A stretch of 64,000 bases of DNA from Arabidopsis thaliana (Eukaryota > Streptophyta > Magnoliopsida > Brassicales > Brassicaceae): positions 1,426,001 to 1,490,000 of the forward strand of contig NC_003070.9 in NCBI RefSeq assembly GCF_000001735.4, written 5' to 3'. The position numbers and the translations under genes are program-made. Position 1 is the stretch's first letter; each line of letters opens with the position of its first letter. Positions 18,501-29,220 of this stretch are shown piece by piece. The notes under the pieces are model-generated. The model was not told the DNA's origin. It saw only the letters and a list, made by a program, of their open reading frames with translations, and did no database searches.

Positions 18501-18541
18501 TTGAGAAAAGTGTCTTAGAGTGTAATATTCTCTTCCTTTTT
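15514..18541. mobile_element. Mutator-like (MULE) non-autonomous element, about 3.0 kb, 9-bp target duplication
   Basis: TTCCTTTTT at 15514-15522 is repeated at 18533-18541, flanking 15523-18532. The left end begins AGGAATGTGACAAGTTTAGG and continues with repeated GGCACTTT words. The reverse complement of the right end begins GAGAATATTACACTCTAAG and continues GACACTTTTCTC and GGCACTTCTAATA. The diverged terminal inverted repeats run about 100 bp (left GACAAATTTGCCCC corresponds to right ATTGTCCATTTTACCC). A 9-bp duplication with long inverted repeats is the Mutator signature. No transposase frame remains. The interior holds a CT-rich leader-like tract (15770-15950), a GC-richer piece (16190-16480) and TGTCCATTTGGTCGATG-type repeats (17160-17320). 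The duplicated site is low-complexity, which weakens it a little. Confidence 0.72.
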
Positions 18542-18982
18542 TTGCGTTCTCAGAATTTCCTTTTTATTTTATTTTTAAAATTCTTTATCAAAGTTAAATT
18601 TCCTTTTTTCCGGTGATAACCGTCGTTATAAATACTATACTAATCTCATCTTAAGGATCAAAGTTCTCAACCTCCGAAGAGCAAAACCCTAAAGTGCTAT
18701 TTCTTCTTCTTCTGCTTTTAAAAACTTGAGTTTCTTCTTGAGCAAGTTATATCGAAGAGCCGTTATGAATCTCATTCTCGCTTTGAGAATTATTCGGTGA
18801 GTTCGTTCGTTCGTATCTCTTCTGCGGGTCTGATTTTATTTTTCTCCGACCAAGTTTTAGTCGATCATTAGAGATGGCAAGGAGGTGTTTAAAGGTGAAT
18901 CTGGGATTATAAGAGATTCAACGTTACGGTGATGAAGTTGTGGCCGGAATTTGAAAGAACATGACCTGAAATTTACAACGAG

Positions 18983-19225
18983 ATGGAGGAATTTTCTTCG
19001 TCGGAGATTATTTATGATGATGTCATACAACGGTTATTTTGTGATGATGTCACACAACGGCTATTTTGGATGATGTCATACAAGGGCTATTTTGGAATTT
19101 GCTTTGAGTATAGAGAACAAAGGACTACGGTGAAGATTCGTGAGATTACTGAGAGAAGACGACTTGGAGAGGTATCAGATCAGGAAAAGAGTCCACGTTA
19201 CATCAAATTCCAATACGATTTCAGG
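18983..19225 (+). CDS. Hypothetical exon, unknown function
   Basis: An open frame (MEEFSSSEIIYDDVIQ...) runs to KFQYDFR and ends at a good donor, CAG|GTGAGT. Upstream at 18680-18800 is leader-like sequence with an AAACCCTA telo-box (about 18683) and CTTCTTCTTCT tracts. Within the frame a 27-29-bp unit (GATGATGTCATACAACGGCT type) is repeated three times, so the first third is repeat-derived. No family was recognised. What follows is a tandem repeat array and then a relic on the other strand, so a downstream coding exon is not evident. It may be a transcribed but non-coding locus. Confidence 0.3.
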
Positions 19226-19264
19226 TGAGTTTCCTTATTACGTTTTTAAATTTTCACTTCTTAT

Positions 19265-20691
19265 TTTTAGACAAGTTTTTTTTTTTTTTTTTTTTTTAAT
19301 TTTCTACTAGATTTACAAAACGATATGAAAACTAACCGGATTTTGGATCCCGTCACTTGATTTAGTCATTGATCGTTAGCGATTTCACAAGTTCAACTTG
19401 TTTTCAGATCGTTATTTGAATTTAGCACTTTAGTTTTTTAGTCTTTTTTTTTGTTTTGTTTTAGACTAGATTTACAAAACGATAGGAAAACTAACCGGAC
19501 TTTGAATCCTGTCACTTGACTTAGTCATTGATCGTTAGCGATTTCACAAGTTCAACTTGTTTTCAGATCGTTATGTGAATTTAGCACTTTAGTGTTTTAG
19601 TCTTTTTTTTTTGTTTTGTTTTAGACTAGATTTACAAAACGATAGAAAACTAACTGGACTTTGGATCCTGTCACTTGACTTAGTCATTGATCGTTAGCGA
19701 TTTCACAAGTTCAACTTGTTTTCTGATCATTATGTGAATTTAGCACTTTAGTTTTTCAGTCTTTTTTTTATTCTGTTTTGTTTTAGACTAGATTTACGAA
19801 ACGATAGGAAAACTAACCGGACTTTGGATCATGTCACTTGACTTAGTCATTGATCGTTAGCGATTTCACAAGTTCAACTTGTTTCCGATCGTTATGTGAA
19901 TTTAGCGCTTTAGTTTTTAGTCTTTTTCTGTTTTGTTTTAAACTAGATTTACAAAATGATATGAAAACTAACCGGACTTTGGATCCCGTCATTTGACCTA
20001 GTCATTTGATCGTTAGCGATTTCACAAGTTCAACTTGTCTTCTAATCGTTAAGTAAATTTAGCATTTTTGTTTTTGTGTTTTTTAGACTAGATTTACAAA
20101 ACGATATGAAAACTAACCGGATTTTGGATCCCGTCATTTGACCTAGTCATTTGATCGTTAGCGATTTCACAAGTTCAATCTGTTTTCTAATCGTTAAGTA
20201 AATTTAGCATTTTAGTTGTTTTATATACTAGATTTACAATACGATATGAAAACTAATCGAACTTTAGTTGTTCAATTTTTTTCTGAAAAGATTGGTCGAG
20301 ATCCTTGAGGTTGGATAGTTTTGACATAGGCTCTAGGATTCGATCACTGAAAAGGTTATATAGTCAAGGAATGTTCAAGCAGAGATGATGATGAAGAGCA
20401 ATTCATAGTTTCAAGAGAGTAGCTAAGATGGTTCAATCTGTTTTCTAATCGTTAAGTAAATTTAGCATTTTAGTTGTTTTATATACTAGATTTACAATAC
20501 GATATGAAAACTAATCGAACTTTAGTTGTTCAATTTTTTTCTGAAAAGATTGGTCGAGATCCTTGAGGTTGGATAGTTTTGACATAGGCTCTAGGATTCG
20601 ATCACTGAAAAGGTTATATAGTCAAGGAATGTTCAAGCAGAGATGATGATGAAGAGCAATTCATAGTTTCAAGAGAGTAGCTAAGATGGTT
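19265..20691. repeat. Tandem array of 140-160-bp units ending in a 258-bp duplication
   Basis: The anchor CTAGATTTACAAAACGATA recurs at about 19307, 19466, 19626, 19788, 19943, 20088, 20228 and 20486, giving spacings of 159, 160, 162, 155, 145, 140 and 258 bp. Each unit also carries GTCATTGATCGTTAGCGATT and CACAAGTTCAACTTG followed by a T-rich tail. Units differ by only a few substitutions and indels. The last step is a separate duplication: 20173-20430 and 20431-20688 appear identical by eye. Confidence 0.9.
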
Positions 20692-21310
20692 TTTGGTCCA
20701 AATGAATCTCTGACACAAGAGGCATGGTGAGTAGAGAACAAGGAAGGTTTCCAGAAAAGTGATTATTGGTTAGATTGTATAAAGGGGGAAAACTACCGGT
20801 CAGTTCGTTTTGTGAAAGGCTCAAGGAAGTAAAGACGGCTTAGGCTACTGATTGAGGATGGAATTTCTCCGACTAAGCCCATACCAGTTAGATGCAAGAC
20901 CTCTCAGTTGGTGAGTCTTCCAAGTTGGGCGAAGAATGAGGACGAGTCAAAGTGGTTGTAAGCGAGATCGAGATACCTGAGGTGATGAAGTCTGAAAAGA
21001 CTTACTATTAGCATTGAGGGAGCCTCTGAGACATGCACCATATAGGTCTAGCTTCGTCACTACACCGGTCTCGTTATCAAATTTGTCGTTGCATTTGAGT
21101 AAGTCAAGTTGCATTTGGGGAATGGAAATTCATTTTTAAAAGCCAAAAAGGATCTCAATTTGGTCGGGACGAGGAAGTGGCAAAGAAAAAAGACTGATAA
21201 CAGAGAAGCTGGATAGAAAGACACAACACAAGAAACAGGAGATGGAGAAAACAGGCAAAAGCGGTTTTACCAATAAAGACTTGAAAGAAAAGAAGAGACC
21301 GAAGGAGAAA
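20690..21310 (-). pseudogene. Receptor-like protein (RLP, LRR) gene relic
   Basis: Reading the minus strand from about 21310 gives a hydrophobic signal-like segment, then LPRPDQIEILFGF, then MNFHSPNATCLTQMQ, then NETGVVTKLDLYGACLRGSL. After a frame change come EVLHLTGMGLVGEIPSSIS and LSQNELTGSFPPL, then NNHFSGNLPCSLLTMP. This is the N-terminal cap and first LRRs of Arabidopsis RLPs (RLP1-like: CxPDQ, CNxxTGxVTKLDLPGGCLRG). It has in-frame stops (after RSRLQPL and before EVLHL), frame changes, and no later LRRs, transmembrane segment or tail. It is a broken 5' fragment of a defence-type receptor gene. Confidence 0.85.
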
Positions 21311-21432
21311 TTTGGTACATATGATTTGGTTCTGCAGCCAAACCACTTATAACGATGATAAGACTCATAATAGACAACGTCAAATTGCTTGACTCTAAAC
21401 TTTGTGGCAATTTGAACTTCAGACAAGATCAA

Positions 21433-21757
21433 TCAATTACTGAGGACAAAGTATGGACCAATACCATATTGGACCTGGACTTAGAGGTCACTGGTCCTCA
21501 TAATAAATACAACTAAGATATTTCTACAGTCTAGATATGATCCTCATAATCAAACACCAGACTTTTCTGAATCGTATTCAAGAAGAATTTAAGTTGTGTG
21601 TATATGAAGTTTGTGCAAGGTTTACCTAAAAAAAAAAGTTTGTGTAAGATCAAGGTTTAATGATATGTTGAGTAGGTGAGCAAGATTGGATAAAGAAGTA
21701 CCAATAAAGGATTTATACATCAATCTGCTTCCATCTCAAGAAAAAAGTCCAATCAGC
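21433..21757. other. Short spacer
   Basis: AT-rich sequence between the RLP relic and the 3' end of the small UBA-like gene, probably including that gene's 3' UTR. Nothing else was recognised. Confidence 0.4.
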
Positions 21758-22448
21758 TTAGTCAGAGTCCGAATAAGGATCCGGTCTAGGCAAGTGAATC
21801 TCAATGGAGGTGGATTCACAAATCTTCGTAGCTTGAACTGATGATCCCTAAGGTGATACAATACACATCATTTAAAGGAAAGAGATGTGATTATAGGTAT
21901 AATAAGCAAAAGACAGTACTGGTAATGGAGTAGCATGCAAGAATAGAATTTACCTCTTCTTTAAACTCTTGATTCACCGGATTAGCTATAGACACAATTT
22001 TTTCTCCATGAGATATATCATCAGAATCATGAAGCTCTCTTCCACTATCATCCAAACTATACAAAACAAAAGAAACAAGATTAAACATTCTTTTTAGATG
22101 ATTTGGATTACCGAGCCCTTAATATTATTAAATCACCCACCTGGTGGCCAAAGCACCCGTATCAGAGCTTTTCGTTATGGTTATCTCATCTTGGCGCATC
22201 TTCAGCGTAAATTCCGAGACAGAGGTAGTAGAGTATCTTCTTCTTAAAGGAGATCGAGATCGCTCTCGCCATTCATTCACCCTCCGTGGAGTCGCTCTTA
22301 TTTTGAGCGGAGGAAGTTGATCACCGAGGAAACCAGAGATGGCGTCTTCGAGATTCCAGTCGAATCCTTCAAGGTAGTAGAATGCTGCATCTTTACACGC
22401 AGACGTTGCCTTGCAGAACCTAGTGACGTTAGTATCTTCTTCCTTCAT
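21758..22448 (-). CDS. Small UBA-like domain protein, function unknown
   Basis: Three exons by frame and GT-AG borders: 22141-22448, 21954-22056 and 21758-21847. Their sum of 501 nt gives 166 aa. The first ATG starts MKEEDTNVTRFCKATS; frame continuing 5' uses no earlier ATG. Residues 4-40 (FCKATSACKDAAFYYLEGFD, then WNLEDAISGFL) have the shape of a UBA-like/TAP-C fold, as at the N-terminus of PUX5/p47-type proteins, where it binds ubiquitin. The middle is basic and Arg/Ser-rich (RERSRSPLRRR), suggesting a nuclear location. The acidic tail ends LPRPDPYSDSD. No UBX or SEP domain follows, so it is not a full PUX protein. Inferred: a ubiquitin-binding adaptor of unknown partner. Confidence 0.65.
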
Positions 22449-22912
22449 GGTGGTGTTAGGGACTTTTCTCAAAGATTAAGTACGTTGTTTACTTATGACA
22501 ATCACTAAGAATTGTTTCACTTAGATCTAATATAAAAGCTTCTAACAAACAGAGAGATATTTAGGGAAGTAGTTGCGACCTTGTCATGACAGTATCAACA
22601 AACAACTGATGATACGGTCTCCTTTTGTTTACCACCGAAATAATTCTTTATTACTACTGTTCGTTTTCTCATGAGTGAAGAAATTTCAAGCCCAAGTTAA
22701 ATAGAAAATCAAACAATTAAGAATGCTATCTCTGAAAATTTGAGTCGGTTTGTTTTGGATCAATTGTGAGAGAGCAATAGAGTCCACAAAAGAAGAAAGA
22801 TTTTGGTTAAGGACATAAGACCAATTACAACATCCTATATCACAAAAAAAATTGCTTCCTCTCATCATCTCAATTGTGATTTATAATTGGAAGTGTGAAC
22901 ACATTCATTCTC
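22449..22912. other. Spacer between the UBA-like gene and TFIIH p44
   Basis: About 460 bp holding the promoter and leader of the UBA-like gene and the 3' UTR of the p44 gene, both on the minus strand. No further gene seen. Confidence 0.45.
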
Positions 22913-24852
22913 TCATTCTTCCATCAAAGAAACTGATTTGGGACGGTGAATGCTCTCACAGCCAGGACAGTTGTGTAAGCTCTCGTGGATGTATATGTCA
23001 CAGTCCAGACAGAAATAGTGCTTGCATTTACGACATGTTACGCATGGGACGGGTTTATTCCCTAAGCAAAAAACAAAAGCACCAATGAGCCTTTATATTT
23101 GAGTGAATGGATCGGTTACTTTGTATATACTATGACAAGGGTGAACCGTATCTTAAGTTCAACTACTGGTCTAGTGACCAAATGGTTATTCAACCAACAG
23201 TATTAAGACTCTATAAAATGGTGTTCAAGTAGTTACCTGCACCAATTAGGCTCTGTTGGCAACCAAAACAACTCTTTCCCAATTTTCTCCGATTATCATT
23301 CAGACTTGAAAGTGCAGGCACCTCATCAAATGGAGCAATCGGGAAGAGATGATGGTATGATCTCGCCAAATGCGGCGAAGAAACAAGTGTTAGACCGCAG
23401 ATAGTGCATTCCGTAGGGAGGTCACATACCCGAGCTTTGCATCTTGGGCACATGTAACCAGCTCCAATCTTAACTTCCTTATGACACGAACAAATCGCCA
23501 TTGAACCCTCAGCAGCTCTTTGTGGGAAACCCATCTTGATCAAATTTGCAATTGCAAATTCTGCTATTGCCGGAGGTGGAGGCGCATGTTCAAGCAGAAG
23601 ATCCTTTAGATGCACCTGCGTGAAAAGACAAATACACACAAAGCACAATGTTATACCATACAAAACAAGTTTTTCAAAGGTCCAAGTGTAAGTAGAAGGT
23701 AGCTAAACTCACCTCGTCCACTGCAACTGAATACAATCCGCCAGTTTCCTGGCAGAGGTGTTTACATATGAACATTTCTGCAGAGAGCCCAATTACAGAA
23801 CATCTTAATTTGGATTTCTTGCATTTTTGAATGGTCTCCATGATATCGCCTGGATCACATGTGCATAAAGCTGAGTACAATATCAGAACCTCGCGGTGAC
23901 CATAAGATGGAACCTGGTTGAGATGCTCATGTACAAGTTCCAGAGCGTTCTGCAAAGAGGAGTCACCCAAAGCTTCCAACTTCCCCATCAACGCTTTGAT
24001 GTGAGTCTCAGGACTACCACCAAGATCTGTTAATGTATGCGCAACTCCATTTTTTATAGAGACCAACCCAATTTGACTCAGAGGATTCTGGTCAAAGAAC
24101 TCTCTAATGAAAGCTTCGACATGTTTGGCCATTATAGCCATCCGGCTTGGTCTGAAATCCATTTCCGCAGCTGCCTAGACACGACAAAACAGTCCAAAGT
24201 GTAAGACTTTGCATACCTTGGAACTAGAGAAATTTGAACCCAAATCATAATGTTGCCTTCAATAAAGAATCTGAATAAGGATCACATCCTTAAGCTCTAC
24301 AAACCCACTTAGAGTAAGATTATCATTGCAAACAATACAGAGCCAATTATAGAACCTATTGAGAAGACTAAAGAGCAGAGATCTCCAAAACTAGAACGAC
24401 GATTACATTAAAGTTACTTATCAGTGACCCAAAGTGCATAGTTTCTCTTTTATATAAGCTCTGATGAAAGCAACATAAGCTCAATTTCACGCCATCAAAC
24501 TCAAAGGAAACGGCATTGAAGCTAAAAATCACAAAATCAGCAGCAGCAGCGGCGGATTGCAAAGAAAAATATTTACCCGAGAGAAGTCAATGACGATGTA
24601 GAGATATCGAATAAGTCCCTTTTGGATACGAGTACCAGCAGCAGCGGCGGAGAGCATACGAAGACGGCGGCGATACTGAGCATGGTAAATGGCACTGTTA
24701 TCAATTGGCCGTAAAAGTCCAGACTCATCCTCTTGCAACTCCTCCCAGGATCGGTCGTCAACATAAGCTCTCTCCCACTCGCCGATACCTTCCGCATCTT
24801 CGTCGTCCTCTTCTTCTCTTTCATCGTTTGATCTCTTTCTTTGATTACTCAT
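22913..24852 (-). CDS. GTF2H2: TFIIH subunit p44/Ssl1 homologue
   Basis: Exons 24577-24852, 23713-24174, 23237-23615 and 22913-23061 have GT-AG borders. The lengths 276+462+379+149 sum to 1266 nt, giving 421 aa, normal for plant p44. The start is MSNQRKRSNDER. An acidic N-terminus is followed by the Ssl1/von Willebrand A domain (YLYIVIDFSRAAAEMDFRP, about residues 85-260). Next come a C4 zinc finger (CPRCKARVCDLPTECTICG) and the C-terminal RING-like module (CFGCQQSL ... CVTCRKCKHYFCLDCD ... HNCPGC). In TFIIH core, p44 stimulates the XPD helicase and bridges p62 and p34 for nucleotide excision repair and RNA polymerase II initiation. It ends KSVSLMEE. The Met-Ala-rich ORF in another frame at exon 1 is a shadow. 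Confidence 0.95.
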
Positions 24853-25254
24853 CGTTAACCTCACCGTCTAAGAGACCTAATTACAAAAAGAAGAAGAGAA
24901 CTCTACTGAAGCCAAAATTTACATAAACAACCCTTACTTATTATAACGTTCACAATTTTGACTGTAACTTCCTATTCTGTATATTTAACCCACCAATCCA
25001 TGTCCAATCAGAAGTGAAACATTTTATTTTGCTTACACAATAGGAAACATTGATATTGAAACTCATAAAAACTTTATTATACAAAACTTAAATCACTCGA
25101 TACAACCTTTATACAGCAACATTGAAACTTCTTAGTTCTTACAGCACAATATGATAATTTACCTAAGATCTTATTGAATCTTACAAACATATAGAACTTC
25201 TTCTTTGACTTTCTCTATCCACATGGTTACACATTAACCAAAGGTCTTGGCCTT
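24853..25254. other. Promoter of p44 and 3' flank of the next gene
   Basis: About 400 bp: the leader and core promoter of the p44 gene, then the 3' UTR of the membrane-protein gene (its stop is at 25255). No separate feature. Confidence 0.45.
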
Positions 25255-26858
25255 TTAAGATTTAGGTCCCAGAATTTTCGAAAGCTCCTTCAAGATTGGT
25301 TTCTCCTTGATAGTATTACCACCTTCATTCTCAATATGCCACTTCTTCGACATGTTTTCAGCCTGAAATTTATGGTCTTTTCGGGTTAGTCTATTAATGA
25401 TTATGATCCACTTCAGTTGAGAAGATGCAAGTATCTTTGTAAAACATTACCCAAGTTCTTAAGGGCTCTACTTGTTCCTTCATCGACTCCAGTTTTGGCT
25501 GAAAAAGATCTTTGCCTTTCGTTCTTATGTCATCAGCCTAACAGAACGAAAATCATACAATAAAACCAAGTAAGGCGATGATGGCATTCAAGATCAGTCA
25601 ATAATGCTTAGAAATGCTAATCTAAATGATTTAAGTAAGAAAATGGAAACATATGCAATCTTACATTACGCATGTCAAGTTTCGAGGCTGCCGTTCCAAA
25701 AACCAAAGTGGCTGAACCAAAGATGATAATAGTAGCGGCTGCAAATGCTTTTCCAACTGCAGAAACCAGAAAAATCAGAGGGCTCGAGATTAGGCAAACT
25801 TTCCGAACACTTCACGACATCAATTAACATTAAAAGACAAAAGACAATAACAGAATCTCAATCTAAGCAATATTATCAACAATTTCTAGGCTGTGAGAGA
25901 GATACTTAGATTATTTGTCATCAGAGTCAAAAAGAGACAACCAGAAAGCAGTTGTTACATTAGACACTCATGAACCCTCAGCCACGGAAAATCTTGGCTT
26001 TCATAACCAAACAAACCAAAGTTTTCTCTAGTAAGCTGAAACCTTTCAGAATTACTGCCATTGCAGTCCCTAACAAGGTAAAATAGACAAGTTTGGGCAA
26101 GCAATTTACATGATCAACATTAACAAAAGCAAGGAAGTGAAAACAGAACACGTAAAGATAGCAATCCTTCTATCTCTAGCAAACAACCCAAATCTAGTCA
26201 TGTTCCTCTGTAGGTAACTGTATCCATAAATCCAATTATCCACGTTCAAAAAGATTTGATTTGCAGATAAACAAAAGAAGAGAAGTGATCATACTATGTT
26301 GAAGCCCTTCACCAGCAGCTTTCAATTTCTCAGGATTTACAGGAGTGCCGTATCTGTCTCTCCTCAATTCATTAGCTGTTGACGCCAAAACCGAATTCTC
26401 AGATTCCGGTAAATCCCATCTGCAATAAAAATCGACACAAATTAACAACAAATCCAAAATTTTGAAATACTCATCAAGTGAAACAGAGTATAAAACCCTA
26501 ATTTGAACCTTCTACGGCCGAAAGTGACTTGTGGCAGAGACACATAACCTCTGAGAGGATTCAAGACATCAGGGGATATAGAAACTGTTGCGTTCGGGTC
26601 AGATTCAAGAGCCCATTTGGAGAATTGGGAGAGAGACGAAGGATCAGGAGGACGACCATATATTTTGGAAGGAAGAGAATGGCGTAGAATCTCCGGAAGA
26701 ACGTCAGGTTGAATTTCCGGTGGATCCGGCGGAGAAGATGGAAGCTTTTTGCCAGTGGCCGGAGATTTCTCGGCGAGACGATTAACGGCGTGTTTGGATT
26801 CTTGGAAAAAGTAGGCAGCTTCTTTTCCCGCGAGTCTCCCTGCTCCAAGAAAACTCAT
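25255..26858 (-). CDS. Single-pass membrane protein of unknown function (plant-conserved)
   Basis: Exons 26509-26858, 26295-26419, 25665-25756, 25451-25537 and 25255-25362 have GT-AG borders. The sum of 762 nt gives 253 aa. The protein starts MSFLGAGRLAGKEAAYFFQE, has a Pro-rich stretch (SSPPDPPEIQPDVLPE), then WDLPESENSVLAST and ELRRDRYG. One hydrophobic helix lies at about residues 160-183 (AFAAATIIIFGSATLVFGTA). A charged C-terminal tail has the look of a short coiled coil and ends KELSKILGPKS. I do not recognise a domain of known function. It matches the unnamed At1g05060-type protein from memory. A mitochondrial or other organelle membrane position is possible but not shown by the sequence. 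Confidence 0.85.
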
Positions 26859-27180
26859 TTTCTTTTGTTGTTGTTTCGGTTGATTAGTCTCGTTGCTTCT
26901 TATTTATACATATTATTATATCTTCTTCGGTCTCAGATATCCATAAAAAGATATGATTTTTAATCGACAATAGGATTAAAAAAACGATTTCCCAACCTTG
27001 GAGATCAAGGTTGAAGAAGGAAGATAGATTGGAGAGAAGCTCTTTTTGACTTTTAACCCGAGGTTGCAAAAAAGAGACCAACTTTACTTTCTTGACAAGT
27101 TGAAATCAATGGTCACAGCCCCAAACCAACGATTCTGATTCCAATAAACCATCAACCATATCTCCTCAACAGAATGACCA
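26859..27180. other. Promoter and leader region
   Basis: About 320 bp upstream of the membrane-protein gene and downstream (minus-strand sense) of the PPR relic. No gene seen. Confidence 0.4.
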
Positions 27181-28260
27181 GCTCAAACAGTTATCACTGT
27201 GACGACTGTAGTCCCAGCTGAATGCAGACTTTGAACACGTGCTGTATAAACCCTATTTACTATTTTTTTAACCTTTCCTAGAATCCAAATGATTCGTTCG
27301 ATTTTCCAGCCTTGGACAAACCCGATGAGATCATTGCGGTGTATGTTACAACGTTTTGAACCAAACCCTTTGAGCCCCATTCGTCAAAGAGAACCATCCT
27401 TTTGTCTTCCAAGTCCGTCCTTAGTTTCCGAGCTTCCTTTACTTTCCCTTGCTTGCAGTACGCATTGATCATCACATTTTAAGTGACAACATTAGGTTGT
27501 TGTTCTCCCTCAGATGGCCATCTCTTCAAGTAGCTTCTTTGCCTCTTTGAAGTTCTCTATTTTGCAGTAAATATCAATCAGATTAGTATGGTCAACCGTT
27601 TTACGCTCACTTCTATCAATCATCGTGAACAACCAGTGCTTTGCCTCACCATATCGTTTTGATTTACTTAGCAAACCGCGTTATAAGTAAAAGCATCAGC
27701 TTGAAACCCTTTCTTCTCCATCACATCAGCTTGAGATATATCTCAACGCTATCAATGCATCATCGATACTCCCTTTTCTGCAGTACCCATTAATTGAAGT
27801 ATTGAACACCACCTGAGTAATGTTAACTCCACGGCTCTGCATCTCTTCCAACCAACATCTCAGCCGTACTCATTTCCCCACACCAACATAATCCCTTTTC
27901 TCTAAGTGACTACTCGGTGAAAGACCCTGCTCTATCAATTCATCAAACAACAAACGCTCTTTTGACATTCCTCTTTCTGCAATTCTAACTTATGAGAGAA
28001 GTATAACACATGTATATCTAATTCTATTCCTCTCTCAGGCATTTCGTCGAACAGTTTCTCTGCATCAACCAATTTCCCGTTACTTATACCTAACCCAATC
28101 AAAATCGTATGTAGCAGCGTTATACGTCACGTTCTCCTTCTTCATCACCTTCAGAATCTTTTCTACCGCCAAAAAATCTCCCTTTTTAACGTAAGCATTG
28201 ATAATGGTGTTGTTAAGTATAAGCTCTACATAATCCTTCAACCACAGTCGTCAATGAATA
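27181..28260 (-). pseudogene. PPR (restorer-like P-class) gene relic
   Basis: Several minus-strand frames carry PPR motifs in the right order. Reading from 28260 down: NTIINAYVKKGDFLAVEKIL, then a DAEKLFDEMPERGIE repeat, then LFDELIEQGLSP, and near 27475 MINAYCKQGKVKEARKL followed by NVVTYTAMISSGLSKAGK. Each frame stops after one or two repeats, so frame changes and stops are many. No single long ORF remains. It is a decayed copy of a mitochondrial-type PPR gene. Confidence 0.85.
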
Positions 28261-28968
28261 TCAGGGTCGGAAAGAATGAGACGGGTTACTCTGGAATTTA
28301 GGGTTAAGAGAAGTGACGGATTCGATTGAAGTACTCTGATACCAAATTTTCCAAAGACTCTGTGATCTTTCTCGCTGTTTCTATCTTAGGTCATTGAAAA
28401 GCCGCGAGAGCTTCCTATAAGTTCGGTTTCGTATCTCTTTTTCATGATTCGTCACACAACCAAAAAAATAAGTTCTGAGAATTCTTGCCGACGACGGCGA
28501 GGGAGAGACTTCTGAGTCTCCGTGACATGGCTAAATAACTTGGACCAAGGAAACGACGTCGTTCTAACTCAAAAAAACATATTTTGGTCAACAACACACC
28601 CTTGAGAAGAAAAACACCTATTAATTGCCAATTAGTTTCGATTTTGGCCAAATTTGATCCAACAAAACCATTAATTATTGTACATCATTTGTTTCTCGCA
28701 TATTTTGTTCATATCAATTCAAAAGAACTAAAAAGATCTATGTACAAAGTACAATATACAATGATTAATAACGCTCTATCATGTTATAAACCTCAAAGTA
28801 TTGAGAAAGAGAATGGAAAAAACCACAAAAAAGATTGGATAAATCCTACATTAATATATATATGTGTAATAAGATTTACCTATGTGATATATCTCTGTGG
28901 TTAAGAAAACAAATAGAGGAGAGAGAGAGAGTGTTTAGGGAAACTAATTATCTGATTTTCTTCTTTCC
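28261..28968. other. Upstream remnant of the PPR relic and CLE20 3' flank
   Basis: 28261-28540 may hold the degraded 5' end or leader of the PPR relic. 28600-28968 is AT-rich and includes the 3' side of the CLE20 gene. Short plus-strand ORFs here show no family match. Confidence 0.4.
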
Positions 28969-29220
28969 TCATCGTTTGTTGTGCAAAGGGTTTGATCCCG
29001 TCTTAACCTTCCGTTTATCCGGTAGGATTTCACCGGCGTCGACGACCGGAAAAGTAGGTTGTGAAGGGAGAAACTCTCTGTTTTCACCAGAAGGTTTGGA
29101 TGAGAAGCGTCGTCTTTCGACGTGGATTCTTGAAGCTTTAGATAGAACAATAACGAGGAAGAGAAAAACAATGAGACAGAGAAGACGAGGACGACTCGGA
29201 TTCATATTTTTATTTTTCAT
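28969..29220 (-). CDS. CLE20: CLE20 secreted signalling peptide precursor
   Basis: A single-exon 83-aa frame starting MKNKNMNPSRPRLLCL; the upstream in-frame region contains a poly-Lys run and is leader. Residues 12-29 (RLLCLIVFLFLVIVLSKA) form the signal peptide. The variable Arg/Ser-rich middle is followed by the C-terminal CLE motif RKVKTGSNPLHN and the residues KR. The 12-13-residue motif is released and acts as a ligand for CLV1/BAM/CRN-type LRR receptors at the cell surface; family members restrain root meristem and vascular differentiation. The exact sequence matches Arabidopsis CLE20 as I remember it. Plus-strand frames over the same bases are shadows. Confidence 0.95.
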   Translation of the reverse strand: MKNKNMNPSRPRLLCLIVFLFLVIVLSKASRIHVERRRFSSKPSGENREFLPSQPTFPVVDAGEILPDKRKVKTGSNPLHNKR

